Assembly: GCA_903930085.1 (NCBI GenBank)
Contig: CAIYXD010000257.1
Coordinates: 1-8,620 of the forward strand
Length of the DNA stretch: 8,620 bases
From: an uncultured Flavobacteriia bacterium
Lineage (GTDB): Bacteria > Bacteroidota > Bacteroidia > Flavobacteriales_D > Crocinitomicaceae
Direction: 5' to 3'
Position numbers and translations under genes: made by a program. The first letter of the stretch is position 1. Every line of letters starts with the position of its first letter. Shown here in pieces: positions 1 through 5,035 of the stretch. The notes under the pieces are model-generated. The model was not told the origin of the DNA, did not search any database, and saw nothing but the letters and a program-made list of their open reading frames with translations.

Positions 1-95
1 AGCCGCAAAACGAGCTAAATTTTTTGTCAACATTACTGTCAACAGAATTAGCAAGGCTATGTAAAAAACCTCATAAAAGCAGGCATTTCGGTTAG
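1..95. other. Left-edge stretch with unresolved partial reading frames
   Basis: Two plus-strand frames are open from the window edge. One ends with TAA at 62-64 (last residues ...RISKAM) and the other with TAG at 93-95 (last residues ...SRHFG). Minus-strand frames are open here too, so the sequence alone does not show which, if any, is coding. The octamer TGTCAACA occurs twice, at 25-32 and 37-44. Because a repeat pair and a terminator follow, the 3' end of a transposase-like gene entering from the left is possible, but no family motif is visible in about 20-30 residues. Confidence 0.2.
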
Positions 96-105
96 GATTT
101 AGGTA

Positions 106-141
106 TCCCAGCCGGATCACTTACGGTCCCAGCGGGATCAC
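106..141. repeat. Two tandem 15-bp repeats with 21-bp period, possible IS end
   Basis: TCCCAGCCGGATCAC (106-120) and TCCCAGCGGGATCAC (127-141) differ at one base and are spaced exactly 21 bp apart, about two helical turns. The second copy has an internal inverted repeat, TCCC-AGC-GGGA. These GC-rich units stand out from an AT-rich surround. Short directly repeated protein-binding sites near a terminus are characteristic of IS21-family elements. That assignment is an inference, because neither istA nor istB nor a target duplication is visible here. Confidence 0.45.
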
Positions 142-148
142 AGAAAAG

Positions 149-182
149 CCAAATCGTTTAAATTAACGGTTTGGTTTTTTTT
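149..182 (+). terminator. Rho-independent terminator, plus strand
   Basis: The arms at 149-158 (CCAAATCGTT) and 165-174 (AACGGTTTGG) form a 10-bp stem with one G-U pair and a 6-nt loop. Eight T residues follow at 175-182. It would end a plus-strand transcript entering from the left of the window, which fits a gene or insertion element ending near position 60-145. A-rich sequence at 144-147 gives only weak activity on the other strand. Confidence 0.7.
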
Positions 183-422
183 AATTCATTTTGTTTTTCT
201 CGCAGAGATGAAAATAAGTTACAAATATTTCAAATTATTGTTATTCTTATTGTTTGCACCAATCAATACCAACTAATTTGCCCCAACCCATTTCATGATA
301 ATTAAAAAGGTCATGAAATCAGCAATAATTCTAATAAATTCATGCTATTTCTTTTCCCTCAATTACCAAATTGAAAAAAGAAATCCAGAAATGCATTGCG
401 TTTTTTGAGTTAAAAAAACATT
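183..422. other. AT-rich non-coding stretch with inverted repeats
   Basis: I see no convincing coding frame or RNA gene here. Two structures stand out. The first is a perfect 9-bp inverted repeat, ATTTCATGA (290-298) and TCATGAAAT (311-319), with a 12-bp spacer. The second is a longer imperfect hairpin at 348-383: TTTCTTTT pairs with AAAAGAAA and TCAATT with AATTGA, separated by a 3x1 internal loop around a 4-nt loop. Neither has a U-tract in a useful position, so neither is called as a terminator. Confidence 0.5.
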
Positions 423-611
423 TTACTTTTTATTTTGCACCTGTTCTCTTATGTAATAAATCTCAAGGACGAGTTCGGTAGTAATGCCTTCCATTGCCAA
501 TAATTCTTCCTTTCCTATGTCAATTAGAAACAATAGTGACGTAATAGTATGCAAAAGCATAAATTCTGCCAGTTCTTGTGTTGGAAAGTAGTTAATAGAA
601 TCGTATTCCAT
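423..611 (-). CDS. Small hypothetical protein, 62 aa
   Basis: I do not recognise this protein. It starts with MEYDSINYF, has a hydrophobic middle (about residues 18-32, rich in Leu and Ile) and ends in a charged helix with a terminal Lys pair. Residues 33-57 (GKEELLAMEGITTELVLEIYY...) recall a helix-hairpin-helix 'GI' turn, but this is a weak resemblance. The hydrophobic stretch is short for a membrane span and is followed by Asp. No Shine-Dalgarno site or -7 promoter element is evident upstream. It is isolated: the nearest gene upstream is the methyltransferase 186 bp away, on the same strand. The amino-acid composition looks protein-like rather than random, but a short open frame in AT-rich DNA can arise by chance. 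Confidence 0.4.
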   Translation of the reverse strand: MEYDSINYFPTQELAEFMLLHTITSLLFLIDIGKEELLAMEGITTELVLEIYYIREQVQNKK

Positions 612-699
612 AATGGATTCAATTTGAATTGACGTAATCTTAATTTTACACAGTGATTTTGTTAATTTAGAAACTACCTATGTAATTAATTGAAAATCA

Positions 700-718
700 T
701 TAAACTAAGTTAGTTTAA
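700..718. repeat. Perfect 19-bp dyad, possible operator
   Basis: TTAAACTAAGTTAGTTTAA is perfectly symmetric about G709, with 9-bp arms. With a 1-nt centre it would be a poor RNA hairpin but a good two-fold site for a dimeric DNA-binding protein. It lies between two minus-strand genes, 89 bp upstream of the start of the 62-aa gene. A regulatory role is inferred from symmetry and position only. Confidence 0.3.
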
Positions 719-743
719 ATAAATTAAAATGAATGATATAATT

Positions 744-776
744 TGTTAAAAAAACAGAAATACAATATTTTTAACA
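744..776 (-). terminator. AT-only hairpin after the methyltransferase, weak terminator candidate
   Basis: TGTTAAAAA (744-752) and TTTTTAACA (768-776) are perfect 9-bp inverted arms with a 15-nt spacer, starting 22 bp beyond the methyltransferase stop codon. Read on the minus strand, the distal arm is preceded by T residues (753-754 complement) that extend its T-run. The stem contains only two G-C pairs, so termination strength is doubtful. Confidence 0.25.
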
Positions 777-797
777 TTAAGATTGAGCTTCATGTAA

Positions 798-1394
798 TCA
801 CTTCGCCTTTTCCCAAAAATGCAAGGTGCTGCCAAAGCTACTTTTTTTCAATTCATAGGAATCCGGAATTTGTCCAGAGGCAGTGTAATAGCTAACGATT
901 CTCGTTCCAACATTCTTCTTTTCCAATTGGTCGTGAACGTATTGTCTGAAAACCTCATAATCACTATTTTTAGAATCGATTAATTGATCCATTTGTGCAG
1001 AGCGATCAATGTTTTCCAGAAAAGGATTGAAAATATAAAATGCATCAAACTGCTCAAAATCAACATCCAAAATATTGGAATAAACAAAACTAACATTTGC
1101 TAAGGCAAAACGATCCGCGCACATTTGTGCAATTTGATTTTGGTATTTTCGGTATTCTACGCCAGTAAAATGAGCATTCGTGCAGGCAGCGCCGACCAGA
1201 CAAAATTTCCCGGTTCCAGATCCTATATCAAGAATCTGCACATTTTCCTTCACGGCAAGAAACGCAGCTGCGCGTTGGGAAATATAAACAGAGGTATAAT
1301 GTCGATTAGAAAATTCACGCACTTCCTCCGGAAAAATACTGTCGAACTCTTCATCGCTCACGGAAATATTTGCTCTTAATTTATCGATTGCCAT
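798..1394 (-). CDS. Class I SAM-dependent methyltransferase, 198 aa
   Basis: The Rossmann-type SAM-binding motif I is clear at residues 54-62 (ILDIGSGTG), followed by FCLVGAA. An acidic residue ends the second strand at E80 (FTGVEY), where SAM ribose is normally bound. The motif IV position reads IFNPF (residues 121-125), similar to the NPPF/NPPY or NNF motifs of N-directed methyltransferases. A helical region of about 50 residues precedes the fold, and the C-terminus ends in a beta-strand-like LHFWEKA. The pattern DIGSGTGKFCLVGA...GVE also resembles DOT1-like protein methyltransferases, but this is only suggestive. The substrate is unknown. The protein is short, with no added substrate domain. 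The gene is monocistronic by context and divergent from the lipoprotein gene. TACCTTTG on its strand, about 63 bp upstream of the ATG, is a likely -7 element. Confidence 0.85.
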   Translation of the reverse strand: MAIDKLRANISVSDEEFDSIFPEEVREFSNRHYTSVYISQRAAAFLAVKENVQILDIGSGTGKFCLVGAACTNAHFTGVEYRKYQNQIAQMCADRFALANVSFVYSNILDVDFEQFDAFYIFNPFLENIDRSAQMDQLIDSKNSDYEVFRQYVHDQLEKKNVGTRIVSYYTASGQIPDSYELKKSSFGSTLHFWEKAK

Positions 1395-1456
1395 TAGAAC
1401 TAAATTGAGATCGCGTAATTAAAAAGTGATTTGTCCTTAAAAACAAACAATAACCA

Positions 1457-1464
1457 CAAAGGTA
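1457..1464 (-). promoter_or_regulatory. Bacteroidota -7 promoter element for the methyltransferase
   Basis: The minus strand reads TACCTTTG, an exact match to the Bacteroidota consensus TAnnTTTG. It lies 63-70 bp upstream of the methyltransferase ATG. The nearest upstream TTG (in TTGGG) is about 27 bp away, longer than the usual -33 spacing of roughly 17-23 bp, so the -33 element is not convincing. Confidence 0.45.
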
Positions 1465-1606
1465 CACAATTTGGGCAGTATACTCTTAACCCAAGCGCAT
1501 AGTGCAAATTGAAATAAACTATGCCGCCAAGAAAAAATCAAACCAAAACGCAAAGTAAATATTAATACCTTTACAAGAGCTATAATGATCACTAACACCC
1601 GCTAAA

Positions 1607-2518
1607 ATGAAAAACTACCGTAAATTATTTTTTCTTACCATTATAATTAGTGTTCTCGGACTTAATTCTAGCTGTATTCTCCAATATAACACAGCAGAAA
1701 CCAATGCCACTTTTAAATCGAGCCTAGCGAACGTTGAGGCCAATTGCACTTCCATTACCAAGCAAGTTGCCGACATGCAGAAGGAATACCTTACTTTAGA
1801 CTGCAAAACCGAAGTGGAACCATTCCAAACAGCGCAAAAACTTTTGGAGGATGTTAATTCTTCCGTTGCTGAAATCAACAAAGTAAAAACCGAAATAAAC
1901 AAGGAATTTGCCAACTTTTCAGAATATAGTAAGGGCAAGAAGTCCATCGCGTCGAATACACCAGAATGGGATAATTTGAAACAAACGCGAAAAAAAATGA
2001 AAATTTATGTGAAATCGCTTGAAAAAATGGGCGAAGAAACGCTAAAAAAAGCAACGACTTTCAATGTTTATGCTACAAAATCGGTTGTTCCGAGTATCCA
2101 GATGTGCGACGTAAAAAACTATGTGCTGAAATACGATCAAACGATGGCTTCTTTTGCCAAATCGCAAGAAACAGCCTATGCAGATTTTAAAAAATACCAA
2201 GAGGAAATAAAAAATGCTACGAGTAAGTACCGAACTTCGCAAGCTATAAAAACACAAACCCTTGCCATATCTCTACAATCCATGGAGGTAGAAATTGATA
2301 AATTGGAAAATATTAAAATCGCTATTGTAAAAGCTGTAAATCAATTTAAAAGAGAAACCAGAGGCAAACAAAAAATTTATTCCTGCTCGCTAGATTGGGA
2401 AATCGTGCTGCGTGTTGAAAGTGCCGTTGCGGCAGAACAAAAAGAAATACAAAATGTGCAATCTAAATTAGTGGAAATAGCCGCGCAAATTCAAAACACA
2501 GTAAATACGCTGGAATAG
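1607..2518 (+). CDS. Predicted coiled-coil lipoprotein, 303 aa
   Basis: I recognise no named family. The N-terminus has a basic start (MKNYRK), a hydrophobic core (residues 7-19) and Cys23 in the context LNSSC, which fits a Bacteroidota lipoprotein signal although Leu sits at -4 rather than -3. The mature part is highly charged, rich in Lys, Glu, Gln and Ala with few Gly or Pro, and predicted to be largely helical or coiled coil (about residues 35-110, 125-150, 172-250 and 270-303). Four further Cys residues, at 47, 66, 167 and 260, could form two disulphides in the periplasm or at the outer membrane. The start is chosen by the signal peptide. A weak -7 candidate, TACCTTTA (1566-1573, one mismatch), lies upstream. 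The gene converges on the rhodanese block and shares its terminator region. A structural or binding role is possible, but no function is assigned. Confidence 0.75.
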   Translation: MKNYRKLFFLTIIISVLGLNSSCILQYNTAETNATFKSSLANVEANCTSITKQVADMQKEYLTLDCKTEVEPFQTAQKLLEDVNSSVAEINKVKTEINKEFANFSEYSKGKKSIASNTPEWDNLKQTRKKMKIYVKSLEKMGEETLKKATTFNVYATKSVVPSIQMCDVKNYVLKYDQTMASFAKSQETAYADFKKYQEEIKNATSKYRTSQAIKTQTLAISLQSMEVEIDKLENIKIAIVKAVNQFKRETRGKQKIYSCSLDWEIVLRVESAVAAEQKEIQNVQSKLVEIAAQIQNTVNTLE

Positions 2519-2533
2519 CGCGCAAAAATTAGC

Positions 2534-2563
2534 AAAAAAAGGCGACTCCCAATGGAATCGCCT
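2534..2563 (-). terminator. Terminator of the minus-strand block
   Basis: The arms at 2540-2549 and 2554-2563 form a 10-bp GC-rich stem with a 4-nt loop. On the minus strand the one imperfect position is a G-U wobble, whereas on the plus strand it is a C-A mismatch. The hairpin is therefore better formed in the minus-strand transcript, where seven U residues (2534-2540) follow. It starts 20 bp after the stop codon of the last rhodanese gene. Confidence 0.75.
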
Positions 2564-2584
2564 CAATGTCATTGCTTTTTTTTT
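2540..2584 (+). terminator. Plus-strand terminator of the lipoprotein gene, weaker side
   Basis: Read on the plus strand, the same stem (2540-2549 with 2554-2563, one mismatch) lies 21 bp after the lipoprotein stop codon. Nine T residues occur at 2576-2584, but 12 nt separate stem and T-run, and that gap holds the short palindrome CAATGTCATTG (2564-2574). Bidirectional use between convergent genes is likely, though the geometry favours the minus strand. Confidence 0.45.
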
Positions 2585-2891
2585 AATGCAATTTGGCTTG
2601 CAAGGATGTCCAACCACCGCCGTTGTGTGCCTCAAATCCATTTGATTTCAGGATGCTTTTTGCGGAAGAGCTTCTCATTCCCGAAGCGCAACACGTTATA
2701 ATTGCTTGATCCTTCTTTAGTTTTTTTAGTCCTTGATTCAATGTTTGCAATGGCATATTGATTGAACCTTTGATGTGTCCACCTTGAAATTCGGCTGGCG
2801 TTCGAACATCTAAGATGAGTGCACCTTGTTTCACTAAATTCTTCAGGTCAACTTTTTGTCCACCGCCGAATAAATTGCTTAAAAATCCCAT
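2583..2891 (-). CDS. Rhodanese-domain sulfurtransferase, 102 aa
   Basis: This is a single-domain rhodanese. The conserved LILDVRTPAEF segment is at residues 25-35, GGHIKGSINMPL at 37-48, and the active-site loop is C68-A-S-G-M-R73. Cys68 would carry the persulfide, and it is preceded by a second Cys (C67). An NGGGW motif near the C-terminus (90-94) is typical of small GlpE/PspE-like domains. There is no clear signal peptide; the N-terminus (MGFLSNLFGGG) is short and amphipathic and could lie on the membrane. Its ATG overlaps the TAA of the preceding rhodanese gene by one base (TAATG), indicating translational coupling. It shares GGH-x-x-GSIN-x-PLQ-x-L and CCASG-x-RS with that neighbour, which points to tandem duplication. 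The acceptor of the sulfur is unknown. Confidence 0.9.
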   Translation of the reverse strand: MGFLSNLFGGGQKVDLKNLVKQGALILDVRTPAEFQGGHIKGSINMPLQTLNQGLKKLKKDQAIITCCASGMRSSSAKSILKSNGFEAHNGGGWTSLQAKLH

Positions 2892-3151
2892 TATTTTGTA
2901 AGTTTAAAATTAACATCCATCCAAGAACCGCCATTTTCACAGTTCAATCCTTTCGCTTTAAAATAAGCCGTTGCTTGTCCACTTCTATTTCCACTTGCGC
3001 AGCAAAATATAATTGGCTGTTTCATTGCTTTGATTTCCTCGGTTCTATCCACTAATTCCTGTAAGGGAATGTTGATTGAACCTGCGACGTGTCCGCCCGA
3101 ATATTCGCTATGTGTGCGAACATCAATTACAGTAAACTCTTTATTTTCCAT
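2891..3151 (-). CDS. Rhodanese-domain sulfurtransferase, 86 aa
   Basis: This is a minimal rhodanese domain. TVIDVRTHSEY is at residues 7-17, GGHVAGSINIPL at 19-30, and the six-residue catalytic loop is C51-A-S-G-N-R56, preceded by C50. NGGSW is at 73-77. It begins only about seven residues before the first strand of the fold, so it is a cytosolic domain with no targeting sequence. It overlaps the end of the DUF6132 gene by 11 bp and the next rhodanese by 1 bp, so the three are almost surely co-translated. Similarity to its neighbour is highest around both catalytic motifs, while the helices differ, so the copies have diverged. It could pass persulfide to or from the neighbouring rhodanese; this is inference. 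Confidence 0.9.
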   Translation of the reverse strand: MENKEFTVIDVRTHSEYSGGHVAGSINIPLQELVDRTEEIKAMKQPIIFCCASGNRSGQATAYFKAKGLNCENGGSWMDVNFKLTK

Positions 3152-3359
3152 CTTTTGTCTTTTTACTAAATTCTGTTTGAATCATATTAAACAACAGACC
3201 TCCCATTAAAATACCATAAATTGTGCTATTGATTGGACTAGATGTTATGGCGCACGTTCCAGAATTACACCCTACAAAATAGTAGTATGCGTATCCGGCA
3301 ATCGCTCCAATTAATACCCCAAGGAATGTCAATCGGTATTTTTTTAGAAAATGTGTCAT
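3141..3359 (-). CDS. DUF6132-family small membrane protein, 72 aa
   Basis: Two membrane segments are visible, about residues 10-28 and 45-60. The loop between them contains VGCNSGTCAITSSPINSTIYG, with the GC-x-x-GTC-x-ITS-x-P pattern that I associate with DUF6132, a family known mainly from Bacteroidota. The two Cys residues of the loop (C31 and C36) are separated by four residues and lie near the membrane surface, suited to redox or persulfide chemistry or metal binding, but no activity is established. Both ends are basic. The gene is first in a trio with two rhodanese genes, with an 11-bp overlap, and an exact TACCTTTG element lies about 20 bp upstream of its ATG. The context suggests a role in sulfur handling at the inner membrane. 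Confidence 0.85.
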   Translation of the reverse strand: MTHFLKKYRLTFLGVLIGAIAGYAYYYFVGCNSGTCAITSSPINSTIYGILMGGLLFNMIQTEFSKKTKDGK

Positions 3360-3378
3360 TTCGTTTTGTTTTACCCAA

Positions 3379-3386
3379 CAAAGGTA
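3379..3386 (-). promoter_or_regulatory. Bacteroidota -7 promoter element for the DUF6132/rhodanese trio
   Basis: The minus strand reads TACCTTTG, matching TAnnTTTG exactly, in the 77-bp gap between the pseudouridine synthase and the DUF6132 gene. It is 20-27 bp upstream of the ATG. A TTTG lies about 26 bp further upstream, somewhat far for a -33 element. It suggests that the trio can be transcribed separately from the genes before it. Confidence 0.5.
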
Positions 3387-3436
3387 GAATGGTGAAGCTG
3401 ATTAAATTGTATCAAATGTTACATTGCTGAAAAAAA

Positions 3437-4135
3437 TCACTTTAAACCGCCGATAGTTTTCTCAAAATACGCCCATAACGGGTCATTTGGAACGGGCGCA
3501 ATAATTTGAATATTGTCTTTTGTTGTAGGGTGCGAAAACGCTAGAAAACGCGCATGTAAACAAATGGAGCCGTCCGTATTCGATCGGCGGGCACCATATT
3601 TCACATCTCCTTTGATCAAGCAACCCATGGTAGCTAGTTGCACGCGAATTTGGTGGTGTCTTCCGGTTTCCAGGTGAATTTCCAGTAAATAGTATTTATC
3701 CGACGAAGCAATTAAGGAATAATTTAATACCGCTCTTTTGGAATCTGGGGTTTCCTTCAAAGAGGCGTAGGATTTATTTTGCTTTTCGTTTTTCTTTAAA
3801 AAATGTTCTAATCTTCCTTCGGTACGCTCTGGTTTTGACTCTACAATTGCCCAATAGACTTTATTGGTTTCTTTTTCCCGAAATTGCGCATTTAAGCGCT
3901 CTAATCCTTTACTTGTTCTGGCAAAAACAACCGCTCCACTCGTTGGACGATCCAAACGGTGCACCACACCGCAAAAAACATTTCCAGGTTTTTGGTATTT
4001 TTCTTTTAGATACGCTTTTATTTTGTCCGGCATGGTTTCATCCCCAGTTTTATCCCCTTGAACAATATCTGAGGCGCACTTATTAATAACAATCACATGA
4101 TTATCCTCAAATAAAATTTGTAAATCGTGATTCAT
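3437..4135 (-). CDS. RluA-family RNA pseudouridine synthase, about 232 aa
   Basis: The enzyme isomerises uridine to pseudouridine in rRNA or tRNA. Landmarks, numbered from the start chosen here: ILFEDNHVIVINK (residues 6-18, the usual N-terminal strand), GVVHRLDRPTSG (56-67) with catalytic Asp62, and LETGRHHQIRVQL (about 154-166), the conserved RluA motif. No S4 domain is present, so it belongs to the short forms (RluA/TruC-like), and its length is typical. Two in-frame ATGs exist, at 4156 and 4135. I chose 4135 because the family usually begins a few residues before the ILFEDN strand and because 14-bp repeats sit between the two. The 4156 start would add MLDESRI. It follows panB by a short gap and is probably co-transcribed. 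The exact target nucleotide cannot be read from the sequence. Confidence 0.9.
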   Translation of the reverse strand: MNHDLQILFEDNHVIVINKCASDIVQGDKTGDETMPDKIKAYLKEKYQKPGNVFCGVVHRLDRPTSGAVVFARTSKGLERLNAQFREKETNKVYWAIVESKPERTEGRLEHFLKKNEKQNKSYASLKETPDSKRAVLNYSLIASSDKYYLLEIHLETGRHHQIRVQLATMGCLIKGDVKYGARRSNTDGSICLHARFLAFSHPTTKDNIQIIAPVPNDPLWAYFEKTIGGLK

Positions 4136-4149
4136 TATTCGTGATTCAT
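4125..4149. repeat. 11-bp tandem repeat at the pseudouridine synthase start
   Basis: TCGTGATTCAT occurs at 4125-4135 and 4139-4149, a 14-bp period that is not a multiple of three. On the coding strand each copy begins ATGAATCACGA. The upstream copy is out of frame with the gene and reads ATG-AAT-CAC-GAA-TAA, whose TAA overlaps the in-frame ATG at 4135 (TAATG). Confidence 0.6.
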
Positions 4150-4171
4150 CCAACATAATATCTAATTCATT

Positions 4172-4193
4172 AATACTAAATCTTTTTAGTATT
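4172..4193 (-). other. Hairpin over the panB stop codon
   Basis: AATACTAAA (4172-4180) and TTTAGTATT (4185-4193) form a perfect 9-bp stem with a 4-nt loop. The panB stop codon (4186-4188) lies inside one arm. On the minus strand no U-tract follows, so it is unlikely to be a terminator; it may mark an RNA-processing or stability site between panB and the downstream gene. Confidence 0.45.
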
Positions 4194-5001
4194 GTTCTTT
4201 TTCATTGGGGAAATCTCCGGATCTCACATCGCGGATATATTCTTGAAAAGATTGCATCATTTGTTCGTACAAATTGTTGTACTTGCGCAAAAATCGCGGA
4301 CTGAATTCGTTGTTGATACCAAGCATATCGTGCACTACTAAAACTTGTCCATCCACGCCGTTTCCAGCACCAATTCCGATTACTGGGATTGCAACTGTTT
4401 TAGCAACAAGTGCTGCTAATTCTGCCGGAATTTTCTCTACAACAATGGCAAAACACCCAGCAGCTTCCAACGTTTTTGCGTCTTCAATCAAACGTTGGGC
4501 TTCTTCTTCTTCTTTGGCGCGAACGACATACGTTCCAAATTTATAAATGGATTGTGGTGTTAGTCCCAAATGTCCCATTACCGGTATTCCAGCAGTCAAA
4601 ATTCTACTGATGGATTCGCTAATTTCCCTTCCGCCTTCCATTTTCACCGCATGTCCGCCAGATTCTTTCATGATTTTTATCGCACTAGACAATGCTTCTT
4701 TGGAATTTCCCTGGTAGGAACCAAAAGGCATATCTACGACAACCAAAGCACGAGAAACTGCACGAACGACAGACGAAGCGTGGTAAATCATCTGATCCAA
4801 AGTAATTGGTAACGTAGTTTCGTGGCCGGCCATGACGTTAGAAGCCGAATCGCCAACCAAGATTACATCCACGCCCGCTTCGTCAATAATTTTTGCCATA
4901 GAAAAATCATAGCCGGTAAGCATTGAAATTTTCACGCCGACATTTTTCATTTCCTGCAAGGTATGCGTGGTAACTTTTTTTACATTTTTATGAACAGACA
5001 T
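4186..5001 (-). CDS. panB: 3-methyl-2-oxobutanoate hydroxymethyltransferase, PanB
   Basis: PanB transfers a hydroxymethyl group from 5,10-methylenetetrahydrofolate to 2-oxoisovalerate to give ketopantoate, the first committed step of pantothenate and hence CoA synthesis, in the cytosol. The 271-residue protein is close to the usual length of about 264. It carries MLTGYDFSMA (27-36) and LVGDSASN (48-55) with metal ligand Asp51, the second ligand Asp90 in VVVDMPFGSYQ, Lys120 and Glu122 in AVKMEGG, GHLGLTPQS (143-151), the catalytic Glu189 in VVEKIP, and GIGAG (209-213). All key positions are intact. It begins 34 bp after the M14-like gene, and a TACATTTG element in that gap suggests a promoter of its own. 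panC and panD are not in the window. There is no functional link to its neighbours beyond co-orientation. Confidence 0.97.
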   Translation of the reverse strand: MSVHKNVKKVTTHTLQEMKNVGVKISMLTGYDFSMAKIIDEAGVDVILVGDSASNVMAGHETTLPITLDQMIYHASSVVRAVSRALVVVDMPFGSYQGNSKEALSSAIKIMKESGGHAVKMEGGREISESISRILTAGIPVMGHLGLTPQSIYKFGTYVVRAKEEEEAQRLIEDAKTLEAAGCFAIVVEKIPAELAALVAKTVAIPVIGIGAGNGVDGQVLVVHDMLGINNEFSPRFLRKYNNLYEQMMQSFQEYIRDVRSGDFPNEKEQY

Positions 5002-5017
5002 ACGTGTTTATTTAGAA

Positions 5018-5025
5018 CAAATGTA
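5018..5025 (-). promoter_or_regulatory. Bacteroidota -7 promoter element for panB
   Basis: The minus strand reads TACATTTG, an exact TAnnTTTG match, 17-24 bp upstream of the panB ATG and inside the 34-bp gap after the M14-like gene. A TTG lies about 15 bp further upstream, slightly closer than the usual -33 spacing. It would allow panB and the pseudouridine synthase gene to be expressed independently of the upstream trio. Confidence 0.45.
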
Positions 5026-5035
5026 GGAAAGAGAA

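Noticed and set aside
106..141. The repeat pair considered as a CRISPR array.
   Set aside because: There are only two 15-bp units, the intervening sequence is 6 bp, and no cas gene is present.
1125..1379. Plus-strand open frame of 84 codons opposite the methyltransferase.
   Set aside because: It is antisense to the SAM-binding motif region and has no protein-like family features.
1497..1524. GCATAG/CTATGC inverted repeat with a 16-bp spacer in the divergent gap.
   Set aside because: The 6-bp arms are short and the spacer long; this is expected by chance at this length, and nothing else supports an operator.
1615..2257. Two minus-strand open frames opposite the lipoprotein gene.
   Set aside because: The plus-strand frame is far longer and has a signal peptide and a consistent coiled-coil composition.
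3835..4086. Plus-strand open frames opposite the pseudouridine synthase.
   Set aside because: They are shadows of the RluA-family gene, which carries the HRLD and GRHHQIR motifs on the other strand.
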